Below the pieces are notes generated by a model that had not been told where the DNA came from, made no database searches, and saw nothing but the letters and a program-made list of their open reading frames with translations. Made by a program: the position numbers and the translations under genes. From assembly GCA_019279435.1 (NCBI GenBank), contig JAAALK010000287.1:30318162-30382161 (forward strand): a DNA stretch of 64,000 nucleotides. Reading direction: 5' to 3'. Shown here piece after piece: positions 46,290 through 58,799 of this stretch. The first letter of the stretch is position 1. Each line of letters opens with the position of its first letter. Source of the stretch: Zizania palustris. Lineage: Eukaryota; Streptophyta; Magnoliopsida; Poales; Poaceae.

Positions 46290-48399
46290 CAAGGTGAGGA
46301 TGCATGGAAGTGGAACACACTGTGGCTTCCTACTAAACTGTGTGCTCCCAGGTTTAATCAATTATTTGTGCCCACAGCTAATTAATTAATTTAATTTCTT
46401 CTTTAATTAATTTAATAATCAAGAGAAAATATAATTATATTCCTCAAAATATGCTCAAATTAGGGTTATGTGGTGATCAACATTGCTTGATGACTACCTT
46501 GGATGATTAAATTCATATAAGGTATTGATGGTAAAGGAAACTATTCCTTTTTTCACACACTCTATTCATTTGTACATTCCATAGAGATGAATAGTGTAAT
46601 TTCTTATAGGATCTGAATTGTTATGTTTTTCATCTAAAAAATCTTCAGTCTAAACGAGGCTGATTAACCTGATGATTAATCAATTGGGGGTGATGGATTT
46701 GGAGTATTAATTTGGTATGGTAGAGAGATATGTGGTTTTGCTTTTTGAGGGAGTGGAGAATCAGTACTGAGCTGATTTGCTTTAATTTGCAACTAGTTGA
46801 CATAAACATGTAGTTGATGTGAGATTGTGTAGGGTTTTTGTGGGGGTGGATTAGATTGGATCTTATGGTACTAATTTGGATCTTGCTTTTGTAATCAATA
46901 TGTTTATATGATGCTTAAATATAGCTAGATTCTTCAGACATGCATTTTTATCTCTAATTCTCAATTTTATATTATAAGTTGTTCACCTAGCTTTTTAAAG
47001 TCAAACTTATATTTAACTTTAATCAAATCTAAAAAATATATTAGCATGTATAATATCTAATAAATATTATATAAAACTATATTTTATGATCGATATAATA
47101 AAACTAATTTAAGATTATAGTTACTGGTATATTTTTTATAAAATCTATCAAAATTATAAAACTATATATCTTGTAAAAAATCAACCAATTCAATCTGAAG
47201 AGAGGCCGGAGAGAGGGAATAGCTGGGATATTATATTTATTTAGGTAGTGTTTGATTGGGAATAAATGAAATGGAGTGGTTCGAGGGATAGAGTGAAATC
47301 AAGTGGAACCAAACGATCCCAAAAATAAGATATTTCCTATAAATACTGAACCGTGTGGTACTGATTTTTTTGATGAACAAAATAGTTCGAACACCAAACC
47401 AAACACTATTTAAAGACACGTCAAGTCAGAAAACAAATAATCTTTTCAGACAAACACACGCAGACGTCGTCAAGATCGATCAACGTCCACAAGACGCATC
47501 TGCTGCTGGGTTACATGCAAGCACGCACTAGCAAGAGCTCATCTATCAAGCTTGCACTGTGCAAGTCTGGAAGGGATAATTAAGGAGCGTCAAGAGCTAC
47601 ATACCTCAGCTCTTTGTTAGTTAAAACTACACTAATAAGTCAGTAATTAAGTCACTGGCCCTGATGATTTGATGCCATATAGTACTTAACCCTAACAATA
47701 TCATCATATCTTCCAAGAACATTATATTAAGTCATTAATTAAGTCACTGGTGACTAATTTGATTGGGTCGTCGTCTATGTTACGTGGCTTTAGTGCAGCT
47801 ACTATTTAATTTAGTAACATTTAATTTGGCCTTAAACATATGATTCTAATATAATAACGAACATTATATTCTGGCAAATTTGTTTGATGCTTCTATCTAG
47901 GCTTATATATATATTGGTATGTAGCTATTATACTTCCTCAAAGATATAAGACTTATACGCATTATATTAAAAAAGTCATATTATTGTACTTTTAATTAAA
48001 AATTAAGAAAACAAGGTATATATCTTTTAATGCAATACATACATTGATGTAGTTGAATTTACATATGAAAATACTTTTATTTCGCAACACCTCGCTTCTA
48101 AAGGTTCTCGACGATCCCAACAACAACAACGTAACCGTGCAGTGCGTCGTCGCTCTCCGGCCAGCCGGCCGTTCCCGCCGGCCGGAGGCCCGCCGCGCCG
48201 GCATGCATGCGTGCATGCATCAATAGCTATAGCTATAGATAGCTAGATAACTGACCTGATGGAGAGATCATTAATATGAGTTATACATGTTGAATAAATG
48301 GACTTGTACCAAGTTTATTTGAAGAATAATTCCTGAAAAAATCTCAAAGGCACACCATATAGAAGGGGCATGTGAACCGTTAGTCTCACCTTGCTAGTT
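46290..48399. other. AT-rich spacer with one MITE
   Basis: No coding signal. It contains the MITE at 47244-47411 and strings of GCATGCATGC near 48204. Confidence 0.45.
47244..47411. mobile_element. Short MITE with TAGTGTTTG ends
   Basis: The left end GGTAGTGTTTGATTGGGAA and the right end, in reverse AAATAGTGTTTGGTTTGGTG, form terminal inverted repeats. The element is about 168 bp and non-coding. Confidence 0.6.
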
Positions 48400-48978
48400 C
48401 TAGGAGAGGGAGACCAGCTTATAAGGGATGGTGCTCTCCTTGCAATTAGACCTATGTGGGTGAGAGGAAAATAGAGAAACACACGTGTGCGCGCTCGCTC
48501 GCCTCGCCGGGCTCGGGCACGGGCCAGGGGGCGCGGGCGCACGACATGCGCATGAATGGTCCGCCGAAATCGGCTCTAATTGCTTCGATTCAACTTCTGA
48601 GCCGTTACTAGTGGAGAACGTGGAGACGCCCTGATCACGCGTCTGTTTCTCCTCCACCAAAAACCGAGCCGCAGCCCCTGTACAGAAAATAGAAGAACAC
48701 TCGCCGATCTCCTGTGTGTTGTGCTGCCATTCGTACACTACTCCGTTCTTCTCATCGGCGTGCACCGTTGAGCGAAAGAGCTGGTCTCCGGAACCCGTCG
48801 CCTTCGAGATCCTGCACCGGGAGAGGGCGAATAAGGTTTTTGGGAAGCGCTCCGCGCGACTGCTCACGTTCGTCCACCACGGCTCGTCTTCCTCTTCGCT
48901 CGAGTGCTGCTCGTCGTCACCGTCGTCCGGTACCACGCGTCGTCGTCGTGGTACCAGTCCGATCTGTGATTGCTTCAA
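48400..48978 (-). other. Unassigned 192-codon open stretch
   Basis: Open on the minus strand, with no ATG at the start of the frame. The text has an acidic run (EEEDEPWW) and later Pro/Ala/Ser low complexity. The plus strand is open over part of it as well. I recognise no family. It may be a transposon remnant. Confidence 0.2.
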
Positions 48979-49631
48979 CCGTTAACATCCGGTACGTTCT
49001 TACCACGTTCGGTACATTATTCTTGTTCATGTGTATAGTGTACTGGTATACCGTGGTTATGCGTATTCATCTGTTTCACGTCATGATTTATTTGTGGAAT
49101 AAGTTAAACCTAATAGTGTTGTTATTTCCCAAAATACATGCATAGCTAGCTCAGCCTGCTCAGGTCCAGGATAAACATTATGAACTTGCATTGCACTAGC
49201 TTGCATGTGTGTAAGTGTACATGTGATTATATGAATTAATAAACGTAACTACTCGTAAAGTGATTCATCGATCAGAGACCAAAGTAATTAACTACGTATA
49301 TATCTTGTGTGGACACGACGTACATATACCGATCGATCTGCGTATGTATGTATATGACTTTGGAATTAAAGAGGAAATAAATTAAGTGAAAAGAGTTCAC
49401 AAAATTAAGACCTCTCCCATTTTCATTAGAGAAATGTAAGCAAAACTACAGAGTAACCAGCGAGTTTATCCATCCACACATACCAGGAACACACATATAA
49501 AAAATACCTAGAAAAACAAGAGTTTACATCATCAGAGATCATTCAACAAAACAGACCACATATTTACATGTGAATTAACATCCACAAAAGAGACCAGATT
49601 GCATGCTCCAAAAGAAACCACCATGGGAGAA

Positions 49632-50087
49632 TCAACCAATCCCAAGTCTGTTCCTCATCAAGGTCCATTTATGTTGTTGACTGAAAAAATCACTTGTTAA
49701 ACGTCCGAGTAGACGTACTCCCAGTTTCAGCCTTCTTACATTTTCCTCCGAATTCTGTAAGATTGACCATGAAGAAATCCAATAACAAATTATGCTTATT
49801 AGAACTGAAGGATCCTTTATCAAATTTCCTCTGAAGATAGCATCATTTCTACATTTCCGGATACTCCAAAAAACAGCTGCTAGCCCAGCTCCCACCGTTT
49901 TCTTAGTCCCTTTATTCAAAGTGGTAAACCAAGCTAGTAAACGACAGTTAGTAAAGTACTGTCTCATCACGTCGGCGACACGATGATTACCTGCCGCGTT
50001 AATTAACTTGATTTGTGCTGATGGTGACGAAGAAACTGCGTGCGGCGAGAGGCAGCAATAGCACGCAGAAATGCCAGCTGAATACAC
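49632..50087 (-). pseudogene. LINE remnant, C-terminal end of a reverse-transcriptase ORF
   Basis: The frame includes AAVFWSIRKCRNDAIFRG, then SILQNSEENVRRLKLGVRLL. This resembles the segment after the reverse-transcriptase zinc-binding domain (zf-RVT) of plant LINE ORF2 proteins. The rest of the element is missing on the 5' side, as usual for truncated LINE copies. It is an inactive fragment. Confidence 0.6.
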
Positions 50088-50744
50088 TACTCGATCTACG
50101 TTATTAGCTCGATCGATTTCCCAGTGCAGCTAGCACTTGCCGCTGTGGAGGTAGCTAGCTCGATCGATCGATCGCTAGTTGATTCAGCATGTAGCAAACA
50201 ATAGTTGGTTTTTGTATATCAAAACTGTTCAAGTATTCTAAAATCTGTATTGGCCTTTTAATATTAAATTTATTCATCCAAACAATTACTGGATTTCTTT
50301 TGTAGCACTAGCACGGAAAATCTATATATAGAAGTGAACTAAATCTTTCGGAATAATTTCTTCCAAATTAAAACACTGTCTGCTTAAAAAAAACCTAAAT
50401 ATATAACTGTCATAAAAATCAGCTTCGTCTTCGTTCCCCTCGATCTCCCGTCTCGTAATTGCGGTAGAATGATTGGCGCTTTTGACGGGAGAGCGAGCTG
50501 CGACTGCGAGCTGCGAGCTGACTCGACGCGCATCACTGTTCGCCACTACTTCACTCAAGCTAGCTAGCAGCAGTGAACTGATGCACTGGGCCTTCTCCTT
50601 AAGTTGTTCCTTTCCCCAAATGGGACGGATCCATCGAGCGAATGGAAAGCTGCATGAAGTAAGTTGGTAGCTTTAATTTATGGATAACGATGGCGGATGT
50701 AGTGCACGACACTGCAGATCGACAGTATAGACGGCGATATGGAT

Positions 50745-50919
50745 ATATATATACGGGAGCGCTATTCTACACCACTTGTGTAGAATAACTATTCTACACC
50801 GATTACTTTCAGTATTAGATTTTCTCAGTAGAATAGCAATTGAATACTATATTTTTCTCAGTAGTAGATTTTTCGGTAGAATAGTTATTCTATATATACC
50901 CGCGGTGTAGGATAGCATT

Positions 50920-50955
<36 letters not shown>
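50745..50955. repeat. AT-microsatellite-associated repeat, copy 2
   Basis: It lies between TATATATATACGGGAGCG and a long (TA)n (50931-50955). The ends are CTATTCTACACC and GGTGTAGGATAGC. The middle repeats GTAGAATAG and TTCTCAGTAGTAGATTT. Confidence 0.6.
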
Positions 50956-50959
<4 letters not shown>

Positions 50960-53895
50960 CCGGTTGATTAACAATGCATGGTAGCATGGGCGAGCGATCG
51001 TACAAGTCGTTTGGAATCTAGGGCTCCAAATTCAAAGTAATTTAAAGAACGAAAGAACTTGTAATTAAGCTGTTTTAAGTTCGGGTCACATATAGTATAC
51101 ATGAACTAGTTGGAGATATAGAAAGTAAGGATTACAATGATGATATTGAGCTAGCTATAGATCATTGGATTATGGAAATATATGCTTGCTTGCTACTAAT
51201 TTCACTCCCTATAAAATTTCTATAACCTGAGAAAAACATGCATAAACATTTGAATGTATTATTAGATGCTAGCTAGCTAGCATGTCCATCCCTAAATATG
51301 TAAGAGATGTGCAACTATACAATGACTCCCAAATTCTAGGGGTTTTCAAGTTAGGCAAGTACCATGCGTAGTATACTTTCTATATGACTTGCTTGATTTG
51401 CTTCCAGTTTATATCGGGCTTGTATGGTAGAGTTCTAGATCTTGAAATCTAGATTGAAGTTCTACATCCATGTGTGATCCGGATTAGGTTAAAAGTGTTT
51501 GATAGAGCTAAGATGCCCTATAAATTGGTTTTAGCTTTGAGGGGATGCATGTGAGGTAGTTCAGTGACATTTGCAGGTAATTTTGCAAACTTTCTTAGAA
51601 TGGAGCAGCTAAATCTATCTGAACCCCGCTCCACCGTGCTAGGCCACCGGATAAAGAAGATACGGCCGAAGCCTTGCCAAACACATCTGGAGTTATTCAG
51701 TAACACAATCTATCCAATATAATTTGGGTTAACTTTTGCTAAATCATTATAATTTTCATGGTTTTTCAATATGTCATCGGTGTGTCACTGACAGATGAGA
51801 ATCACCATAGCCACTAACAGTAACATGTAGTCGATTTTTAAAAATTATAACGACACGAAGAGTAATTTTCCCGTATATAATTTTGCATTATTAGGCAAGT
51901 TGCAAGGCCGAGGATCCGAGGCCATCATGGCGGGCCGAGAGAATTGTTGGGCCCACATGGGCCAAGTGGCCCATTGCGGAGGAGACACCGGGCCGTCGAG
52001 ATGGACCTAAACGGCAAAATTTTCAACTGCTGTTTGACTTGGCTACTACTTTGACTTTAACCCGTCACACCACAATTTAATTAGCTAATATATTAACCTG
52101 CAAATGTCCGTCCTCCTAAATAAGTACAACCACTTAATTATTTTCAACTTCATTGAAATTATAGCCTGGATTTCGATCGCGAGTTAAGATTAACCGGTGA
52201 GATGGTTATCTTTCCAACACGGCTATGCATGGTGTAATATTTGGTTTAACCGTGGATTTTAAAAAAAATATTGTGAGTTATGAGCTGCGAAAAGTTGTTG
52301 TAAGCTGAAGAAAAGCCGAGAAGTTTTGAGAGGGGGTGGTGTTCTGAAAGGAGGAGGGGGAACGATAGTGGCGCGGGTGTCGACGGGAGGGGGAACGGTC
52401 ACGCAAAAGAGGAACGGGGGCAGCGGCTCGCGTAGGATTCCTCCCTCTCCAAGGGTTTTGCTCGATGGCAAGATAGGTAATTTTGAGGAAAAATTGCTGT
52501 AGGAATTTGTAAAATCTAAAAGTATCTCAATTTTATTTTACACCGCGCGCACGAATCTGCAGTTTTTACAGAAGCTTAGTACCTATTTTTGTTGTTTGCT
52601 TTTCAGCTTCGAAACCAAGAAACCGGCTGGAAAATTATGATAGGACAGTTGCTTATGGATCCTCGAATAGTCGAACGTCCTTACCCATTCCGCAGTACAT
52701 GTTTCGAATTCGATTTCTATCGTCGCGCGGTGACAAATCACCATTACTGTCATCTCAAGTGCATCAATTCTACTACTAATATAAAGTCATACGTACATAT
52801 ATACGTGTAGATAAGACGATATCTCTATCCATATTTCTCGCTTTCAGAGACAACACAATGATATGTAATCAGCCAACTATTTTATAATATGATCAGGGAA
52901 TTTTTAGCGGAACAATATTGATGTTCCGAGACATATTGATCCTCATATAATGTACAGTATCAATATCCGGATTATTGCCAATAAAAATAATCGCAGCTTT
53001 CTTATTACTAGTAATTTCATCTATCACTGGAAAATCCAATCAATGCAATCTCGATAAGGCATTGGTATTACGTAAAAACACATGACTTGACAGTAGTTTA
53101 CACATCAGATCTATCTAATCTGGCCTTATCCACTCGCATACGAGAATATATGCATATATGCATGCTTGCTTCTACGTACCATGTCATCGTACGTGGCTCA
53201 GCTAGCTACCTCCATGGATCATATCGATGAGATGAGACATTGAGACTAGTGCATGCAACGCATGCAGCAAGCTAAGCTAGCTAGCTAGCTAGCGTGAAGC
53301 GTGTGCATGCAGTTCATTCTGCAAGGCATTGATGCCGATGCTTCAAGTGAGGGCTGCATGCGTTGCATTGGCATGGCTGCATGCGTGCATGGCTCGATCG
53401 ACTCCTGGAACGTACTTACATGCATGCGTGTTTCTGCAGTGCATTTGCATGGCGACGACGCATGCACTCTGAATTTGTCGGTGCATTGTCGATCGACCGC
53501 CCGTCTCCAGTCTACTAGTCGGCGGTCACTGCTGGCTCTACCGCACCTTCGTTCTTCTCCAGGCTCAGTGGAGAGCGAGCATGCATGCATATATGCAGCT
53601 TGACTGCTTGAGATCACTGGAGTTTCCCACGATCTCAAGAAGTCTGAAGAGCTGAGGTCCCAAAACCAGATGATATATGGCTGTGCATGCTCTCTGCTGT
53701 AAGTTTAAGTAGTTCAGTGTCGAGCAGTGATAACTGATACGATAGTCGCTGACAAGATCACTCGGCTCTACGATCAACTCCAAGAATTTGACCCGTAATA
53801 CGTACGTACACGTTAAGGAATTCGGTTCGTTCAATTCGGCGCACTGTCAAATCAAGATTAGTGTTGTATTACGTACTGGCAGAATTTCAATACGG
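50960..53895. other. Gene-free spacer, repeat-rich
   Basis: AT-rich with short GC patches. About 51725-51860 (ATTATAATTTTCA ... AAAATTATAACG) resembles 57490-57620 and may be a small inverted-repeat element. About 53270-53600 is dense in GCATGC and CTAG words and is open on both strands only by chance. Confidence 0.4.
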
Positions 53896-54490
53896 CATTT
53901 AAGGGACGTTTGGAAGAGAAAGATTAAAGTTTAGCTCTTATCGTACTAGATATTTAGATGCTAATTAGAATGATTAAATATGATTTAATTATTAAATTAA
54001 TTGTATAACCTCTAGGCTAATTTATGAGACGAATTTATTAAGCCTAATTAATTCATCATTAGCACATTTTTATTGTAGCACCACATTATCAAATCATGAA
54101 CTAATTGAGTTTAATTGATTCATCTCACGAATTAACCTATGAGTTTTGTAATTAATTTTATAACTAGCTTATATTTAGTCCTTCTAATTAGGTATTGTTT
54201 GGTTCTTTAGTCCAAGAGTTTAGCCCCGTCACGTCGGATGTTTGGATGCTAGTTTGGAGTATTAAATGTAGACTATTTATAAAACTCGCCATGATTTGAT
54301 AACGTGATGCCACAGTAAACATTTGCTAATCATGAATTAATTCAGCTTAATAAATTCGTCTCGCGAATAATCCTCCGATTTTGTAATTAGTTTTATAATT
54401 AGTCTACGTTTAATCCTTCAAATCGATAACCAAACATCCGATATGACACAGACTAAATTTTAATCCATAGAATCAAACACCTACTTAATT
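53896..54490. mobile_element. MITE-like element, apparently two units in tandem
   Basis: It starts AAGGGACGTTTGGAAGAG and ends near CAAACACCTACTTAATT. In the middle, near 54190, TAGGTATTGTTTGGTTCTTTAG looks like a second terminus. Each half has the words CATGA(A/T)TTA, CTC(A/G)CGAAT and TTTTATAA. It is related to 41090-41375. Confidence 0.5.
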
Positions 54491-54919
54491 AACATCCGAA
54501 CATCCGATGCGACGGAAGCTAAATTTTATCCTCTTCGATCCAAATGGTCCTTTGGACTGGTAGTAATGACAAAAGACGGCTCCATAGTCCCAACGGTGAG
54601 CTTTTGCATGGACAAAAAGGGAGAGGAACACGGCTTGTACGTATTTCCCAGGTAGAGATCGAAAAAGGGCGCTCCTGGTGAGAGCATCACACGACAACGT
54701 CCAAAAATTTGGAATTCCATATTCTCATTTAGATTATATTCTAATATATTTCAATAATATATGCTAACTACCATAGATTTCCACCGTTCCATCCTAACAT
54801 ACAACATTCTGTAGGCCTAACAAGAACCACAGCTTAAAGTTCGGACCAGCTTAACTCAAAAAACTAGCTTGATAGGTAACCTGCTACAATATTGGTCGGC
54901 TCGCCCAGGTCGAGTGAGG

Positions 54920-55342
54920 CCTTGCTCGGAATTTTTTTAAATTGTATTTTTTTTTGAAAAAAAATCAAATTTGTATGTCGGATTAAAAAAATTGCAAAAA
55001 TAGTATCCAGTCGGCCGACCAAGTACCGACTAGGGCCAATCGGCCGTCCATCGGTCGACTGGCGCCCGGAACGCGCCGCGCCCCGGTCGCGCCTGCGCCC
55101 GCACCCTGGCCTGCTCCCGCGCCCCAGCCGGTGCCCGTGCCGTGCCCTGGCCACGCCCACGCCATGGCGCTGGAGCCGGCTGGGGCGCGCGAGCGGGCCA
55201 GGGCACGGGCACGGCCAGGGCGTGGCGCGCCGCGACGTGTTCTGGCGCCAGTCGGCACTTGGTCGGCAGACCAGATGCTATTTTTGTAATTTTTTGAATC
55301 CGACATACAAATTTGATTTTTTTTAAAAAAAATCCCTTGCTC
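54920..55342. mobile_element. Foldback element with GC-rich centre and 8-bp target duplication
   Basis: CCTTGCTC occurs at both edges (54920-54927 and 55335-55342). Between them lie long inverted arms. The left arm has ATCAAATTTGTATGTCGGAT, then GCAAAAATAGTATC, then a GGTCGGC-type end. The right arm has the same in reverse (ATCCGACATACAAATTTGAT). Each arm is about 80-100 bp with a few mismatches. The 200 bp centre is over 70 percent G+C with internally repeated CGGGCCAGGGCACGGGC-type words. There is no transposase. The size and 8-9 bp duplication suit a MULE- or hAT-derived element. Confidence 0.75.
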
Positions 55343-55344
55343 AC

Positions 55345-56217
55345 AAACAGACCTAACTAGAACCATAACTTAAATTCACACCCGCTCAACGAACTCAAAA
55401 TACCAACACGATGGACGAGGACTGTCCTACTATTTAAGTTGTGCTTCGTCACCGATGAACCCAGCCATAATCTGACAAGTGAGATCTCCAGCACAGGAGT
55501 AGTTACGCATCAAGCTCTGAAACAGTTTGCAGGTTGCTCTCCTCCGTCCAAAGTTAGTCAACGCATAATTCCCTCCTCTTCTTCCTCCTCGCTCCGTCTC
55601 CACTCCTGGAAAGAACGTCGCAGCTAGCGGCGGCGGCTAGCTGGAAAATGTGTCGCCGCCCCAATGGGACCCCCACTGCAATACAATATATGCCAAGCTC
55701 GTGTGATTCTGCAGTTGGGAGCAACGGAGCATCTTGCTACGCTTACCATGCATCTCCGACTAATTAATTATCTGTACGAATTCCTTAACCAAATCGCTGA
55801 TCGATCGGTCACTCGAAGCCACTAGGAAATAACCCGATCGAGCCATGCAGCAGCTTCAGAGAAGCAAGCTTGCAAGATGCGAGGGTGTGAACTCATGGGC
55901 GTTCGTTCGTTCGTTCGTTCTCGCGAGTTGTTGGCAGCGTGTCTATCTGAAGATTTTTCAAGATTCCACGGGCAGGTTGCAACTGCAAGACAGGAGAGTA
56001 TCTTGTGCGGTAGAACTTGTCACGATCTGCGTGCCCACAAATCCACAATCGTACGTGCTACTGTTCTTCAGACATGCATGAACAGGGGCTTGAGAACTGC
56101 AACCCCAGACAAAATATCTGAGATCTGTTGCTGCATGTAGCAGCAGAGGGGATGAAAGGGACCAGCATATATAAGCCAGGGGAACCTTGCCCTTTATTTC
56201 CGGGATCGCAATATTTA
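55345..56217. other. Spacer, no gene recognised
   Basis: Short unrelated ORFs only, with a GTTC tandem run (GTTCGTTCGTTCGTTCG) near 55903. Confidence 0.4.
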
Positions 56218-56690
56218 GGGTCTGTTTGGTTTGGAGATGAGGATGGATAGGATGATTTCATCCATAGATTTAGGGATAAAATGATGTATTTGAAGTGTTT
56301 GGTTGGAATGATGAGATGAGACAATTTTTTATTTGGTTAGATGTATATAACTTGGATGAGATAAACTTAAATTTAGTAGTACTCGCTTTTTAAATATATT
56401 TTTAACAAAAATATAGTCATATGAGATCTTGTTTTATAGATTAAATTATAATCAATACAATGATGTAATCAGATCATAAATTGGATAAATAATTTGGGAG
56501 TAAAAATCATTTGAATATTTATAAACGAAAAATTAAATATGTTATAACCAATTAGGAGACGACACGTCATCTCATCCAATATTTAATAAACTCATCAAAA
56601 AAATTCATGAATCTCTTCATCCAATATATTGAAAGAATATTATCTCGGTAACCATCTCACCCACATTCGTCCTCGACCAAACGGCTCACT
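56218..56690. mobile_element. MITE-like element with GTTTGGT ends
   Basis: The left end GGGTCTGTTTGGTTTGGAGA and the right end, in reverse GTGAGCCGTTTGGTCGAGGA, form imperfect inverted repeats. The interior GATGAG/GGATGATTTCATCC resembles that of 11841-12172. Confidence 0.5.
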
Positions 56691-57663
56691 AGATGAAATA
56701 GTGCTATCCATCCAGATATCCAGATCTGCCGGCCTCCTGCGTCGCTGCACTGTGGATTGGACAGTCAAAACAGTAGAGTGATTTCAGCTCATCAGAACAT
56801 CACAAATATATATATGCTGCCACTTCTGACTACTGAGTGATGTACTCTACTCTACAGTCTACTCTACTGCTGTGAAGTTCAGCTGGTGGCAAGTGGCAAT
56901 GGCAAGAATCTGAGCAGTGTAAAGCAGCAGCAGATGATTCGGAGGAACGAACTGGAGAGTGGCAAATTAAAGCGACGGTCTTTCGATCGAGCGGCCAGAT
57001 CCAATGAATTGTGGTGAATAATTGGCTTGTTCTTATCTGCCAAAAGCGATTTCTGCCCTTCTGAAAGTCCCTGTATTCCTTCGCTGAATTCGCCGGCAAA
57101 TCTTTTGAACGCGCGCGTTAGTCCGTCTACTCGATTTCTTCAATTCCGGTCTTAATTCTCCTTTAATCTCCGTGCAAATGCCGGGCAATTGGCACTTTGA
57201 TTAATCTGGAGGAACAACCCGTGCTTCGTCCGCGTGGATATTATTAATCAGGGAGTTCGTATACGTAGCTCACGTATGAATTGGATCTTGCCCAATTAGG
57301 CCTGATTATTTGAATTAATTTGCTCGATCGGATGTGAGGGCTGGTTCAAAAAATTTCGAACCAAATTTTTGGCGTGGATTTAAACCAAACCAACTCTACA
57401 ATACCAGAAGGAAATCTTGGCAGCATAATTTAAATTCAAGTGGAATTTGTAGAAGTCACACCCGATCTGAGTGCTGATTTGAATAAAAAAGGGAAAATTA
57501 CTCACGTGCCATTATAATTTTCAGAAATTGTCTATATGCCACTGTCAGTGATTTTGGTGGCCTCCATCTGGCAGTGACACAACGATGACATTTTGGCAAA
57601 CCGTAAAAATCATAATGGCACAGAAAAAATTAACCCAATAAAAAATGACCATGAGATATGGCA

Positions 57664-57770
57664 TTCACTACACCGACTATTTTCAGTAGTAGATTTCTCA
57701 GTAGAATAGCTATACTACACCCATGGTGTAGGATAGCATTCGTGTGTGTATATATATATACATATAAATA
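57664..57770. repeat. AT-microsatellite-associated repeat, copy 3
   Basis: Shares CAGTAGTAGATTTCTCAGTA and GGTGTAGGATAGCATT with copy 2, and ends in a (TG)/(TA) run. Confidence 0.6.
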
Positions 57771-57996
57771 AATAAATCAGATGGTTTTAACTCCAATGTT
57801 TAGAGAAATTTTACCGTATTTTCTACCGATAACAATGGAATGGATCATAGTATTAGATCTGCTTTCATCGAAGAATTGAAAATAATTTGTATTCTTATTT
57901 TAATTAGATGGTAGAAATTAGAAAGGATAAAATCGTTAAAAAAAGCGATGGCGAGAGATAGAATTATGAATTTGCACATGACATAATTCGATCAAA

Positions 57997-57999
<3 letters not shown>

Positions 58000-58027
<28 letters not shown>
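58000..58027. repeat. (TA)n microsatellite
   Basis: Fourteen TA units in spacer upstream of 58100. Confidence 0.85.
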
Positions 58028-58034
<7 letters not shown>

Positions 58035-58361
58035 GTAGCCTAGTCATCTCGATTCTTGAAAAAATTACACATTCTACATATACACACTAGTAAGTATTAA
58101 CTACTAGCTTAGTAACATATACACACATGCATCTTATTCATTAGTAACTCATCGTTTGATTTAGCCGTAGCTAGCTAGCATAATATAATTAATGGATTAT
58201 ATTAATTGGAGGAAATATAATTAAGCAGCGAAAGAACGCAAGAACACGGTCAATCCATCCTGATTTCTGACCAATCATCGATCTCCGCCTCACTCGCGTG
58301 TGCTTGCATGCAGCAGCTCGACGTACGGCGGCGGCGGCGGCGGCGGAGCTAGCTAGTATAG

Positions 58362-58619
58362 CTAGCTAGCCGGCGGCACGCTGCAGGCCGGAGCTGGAGT
58401 CTGCGGCGGGTGGTCGGTGCAGTAGCCGGACTGGTACCGGTGGAAGTTGGCGATGTAGACGGCCGCCTTGTCGTCCACGTCCCGCTCGCCGACGTATGGC
58501 CACTTGCCGTCCTCGTCGCTCGGCCGCACCCGCGTCGGACGGCGTCCGCCGCCGCCGCCGTACCCCTCCTCGGCCGCCTCGCTTGGCGACGACGACGACG
58601 ACGAGAAGCAACCTCCCAT
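58362..58619 (-). CDS. Small putatively N-myristoylated protein, function unknown
   Basis: An 85-residue single-exon ORF from the ATG at 58619. The N-terminus MGGCFSSSSSS has Gly2 and Ser6 for myristoylation and Cys4 for palmitoylation, so attachment to the plasma membrane is likely. A Gly/Arg region follows. Then comes a compact conserved-looking part, WPYVGERDVDDKAAVYIANF, ending FHRYQSGYCTD, and a Pro-rich end. I remember small plant proteins with a similar myristoylated start and a D(D/R)KA..FI.xFH motif, but cannot name the family. The TATA box 118 bp upstream supports a real gene. The other open frames over the same bases are less plausible because they lack such features. Confidence 0.7.
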   Translation of the reverse strand: MGGCFSSSSSSPSEAAEEGYGGGGGRRPTRVRPSDEDGKWPYVGERDVDDKAAVYIANFHRYQSGYCTDHPPQTPAPACSVPPAS

Positions 58620-58736
58620 TGCACTGCACAGGTAATTAACCTCCTTCCCTTGTCGAGCTAGGAGTAGCAGTTGGTTGCAGGCAGCTGCTGCTTCGTCTTA
58701 GCTTTCTCGCCATGCCAGGTAGGGGGGAGCTGCTCC

Positions 58737-58743
58737 ATTTATA
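58737..58743 (-). promoter_or_regulatory. TATA box of the small myristoylated-protein gene
   Basis: The minus strand reads GGCTATAAATGGAG, 118 bp upstream of the ATG. Confidence 0.65.
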
Positions 58744-58799
58744 GCCGGGCGAGGAGGTGAGGCCATCACCATGGCGCCCCGAACGAGGTAGCTAGCTTA

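Noticed and set aside
45728..46297. Plus-strand ORFs opposite the GDU gene
   Set aside because: Arg/His/Gly text mirrors the GC-rich GDU coding strand.
53285..53640. Possible microRNA hairpin in the GCATGC-rich stretch
   Set aside because: Pairing is due to palindromic GCATGC words, and I recognise no known mature microRNA.
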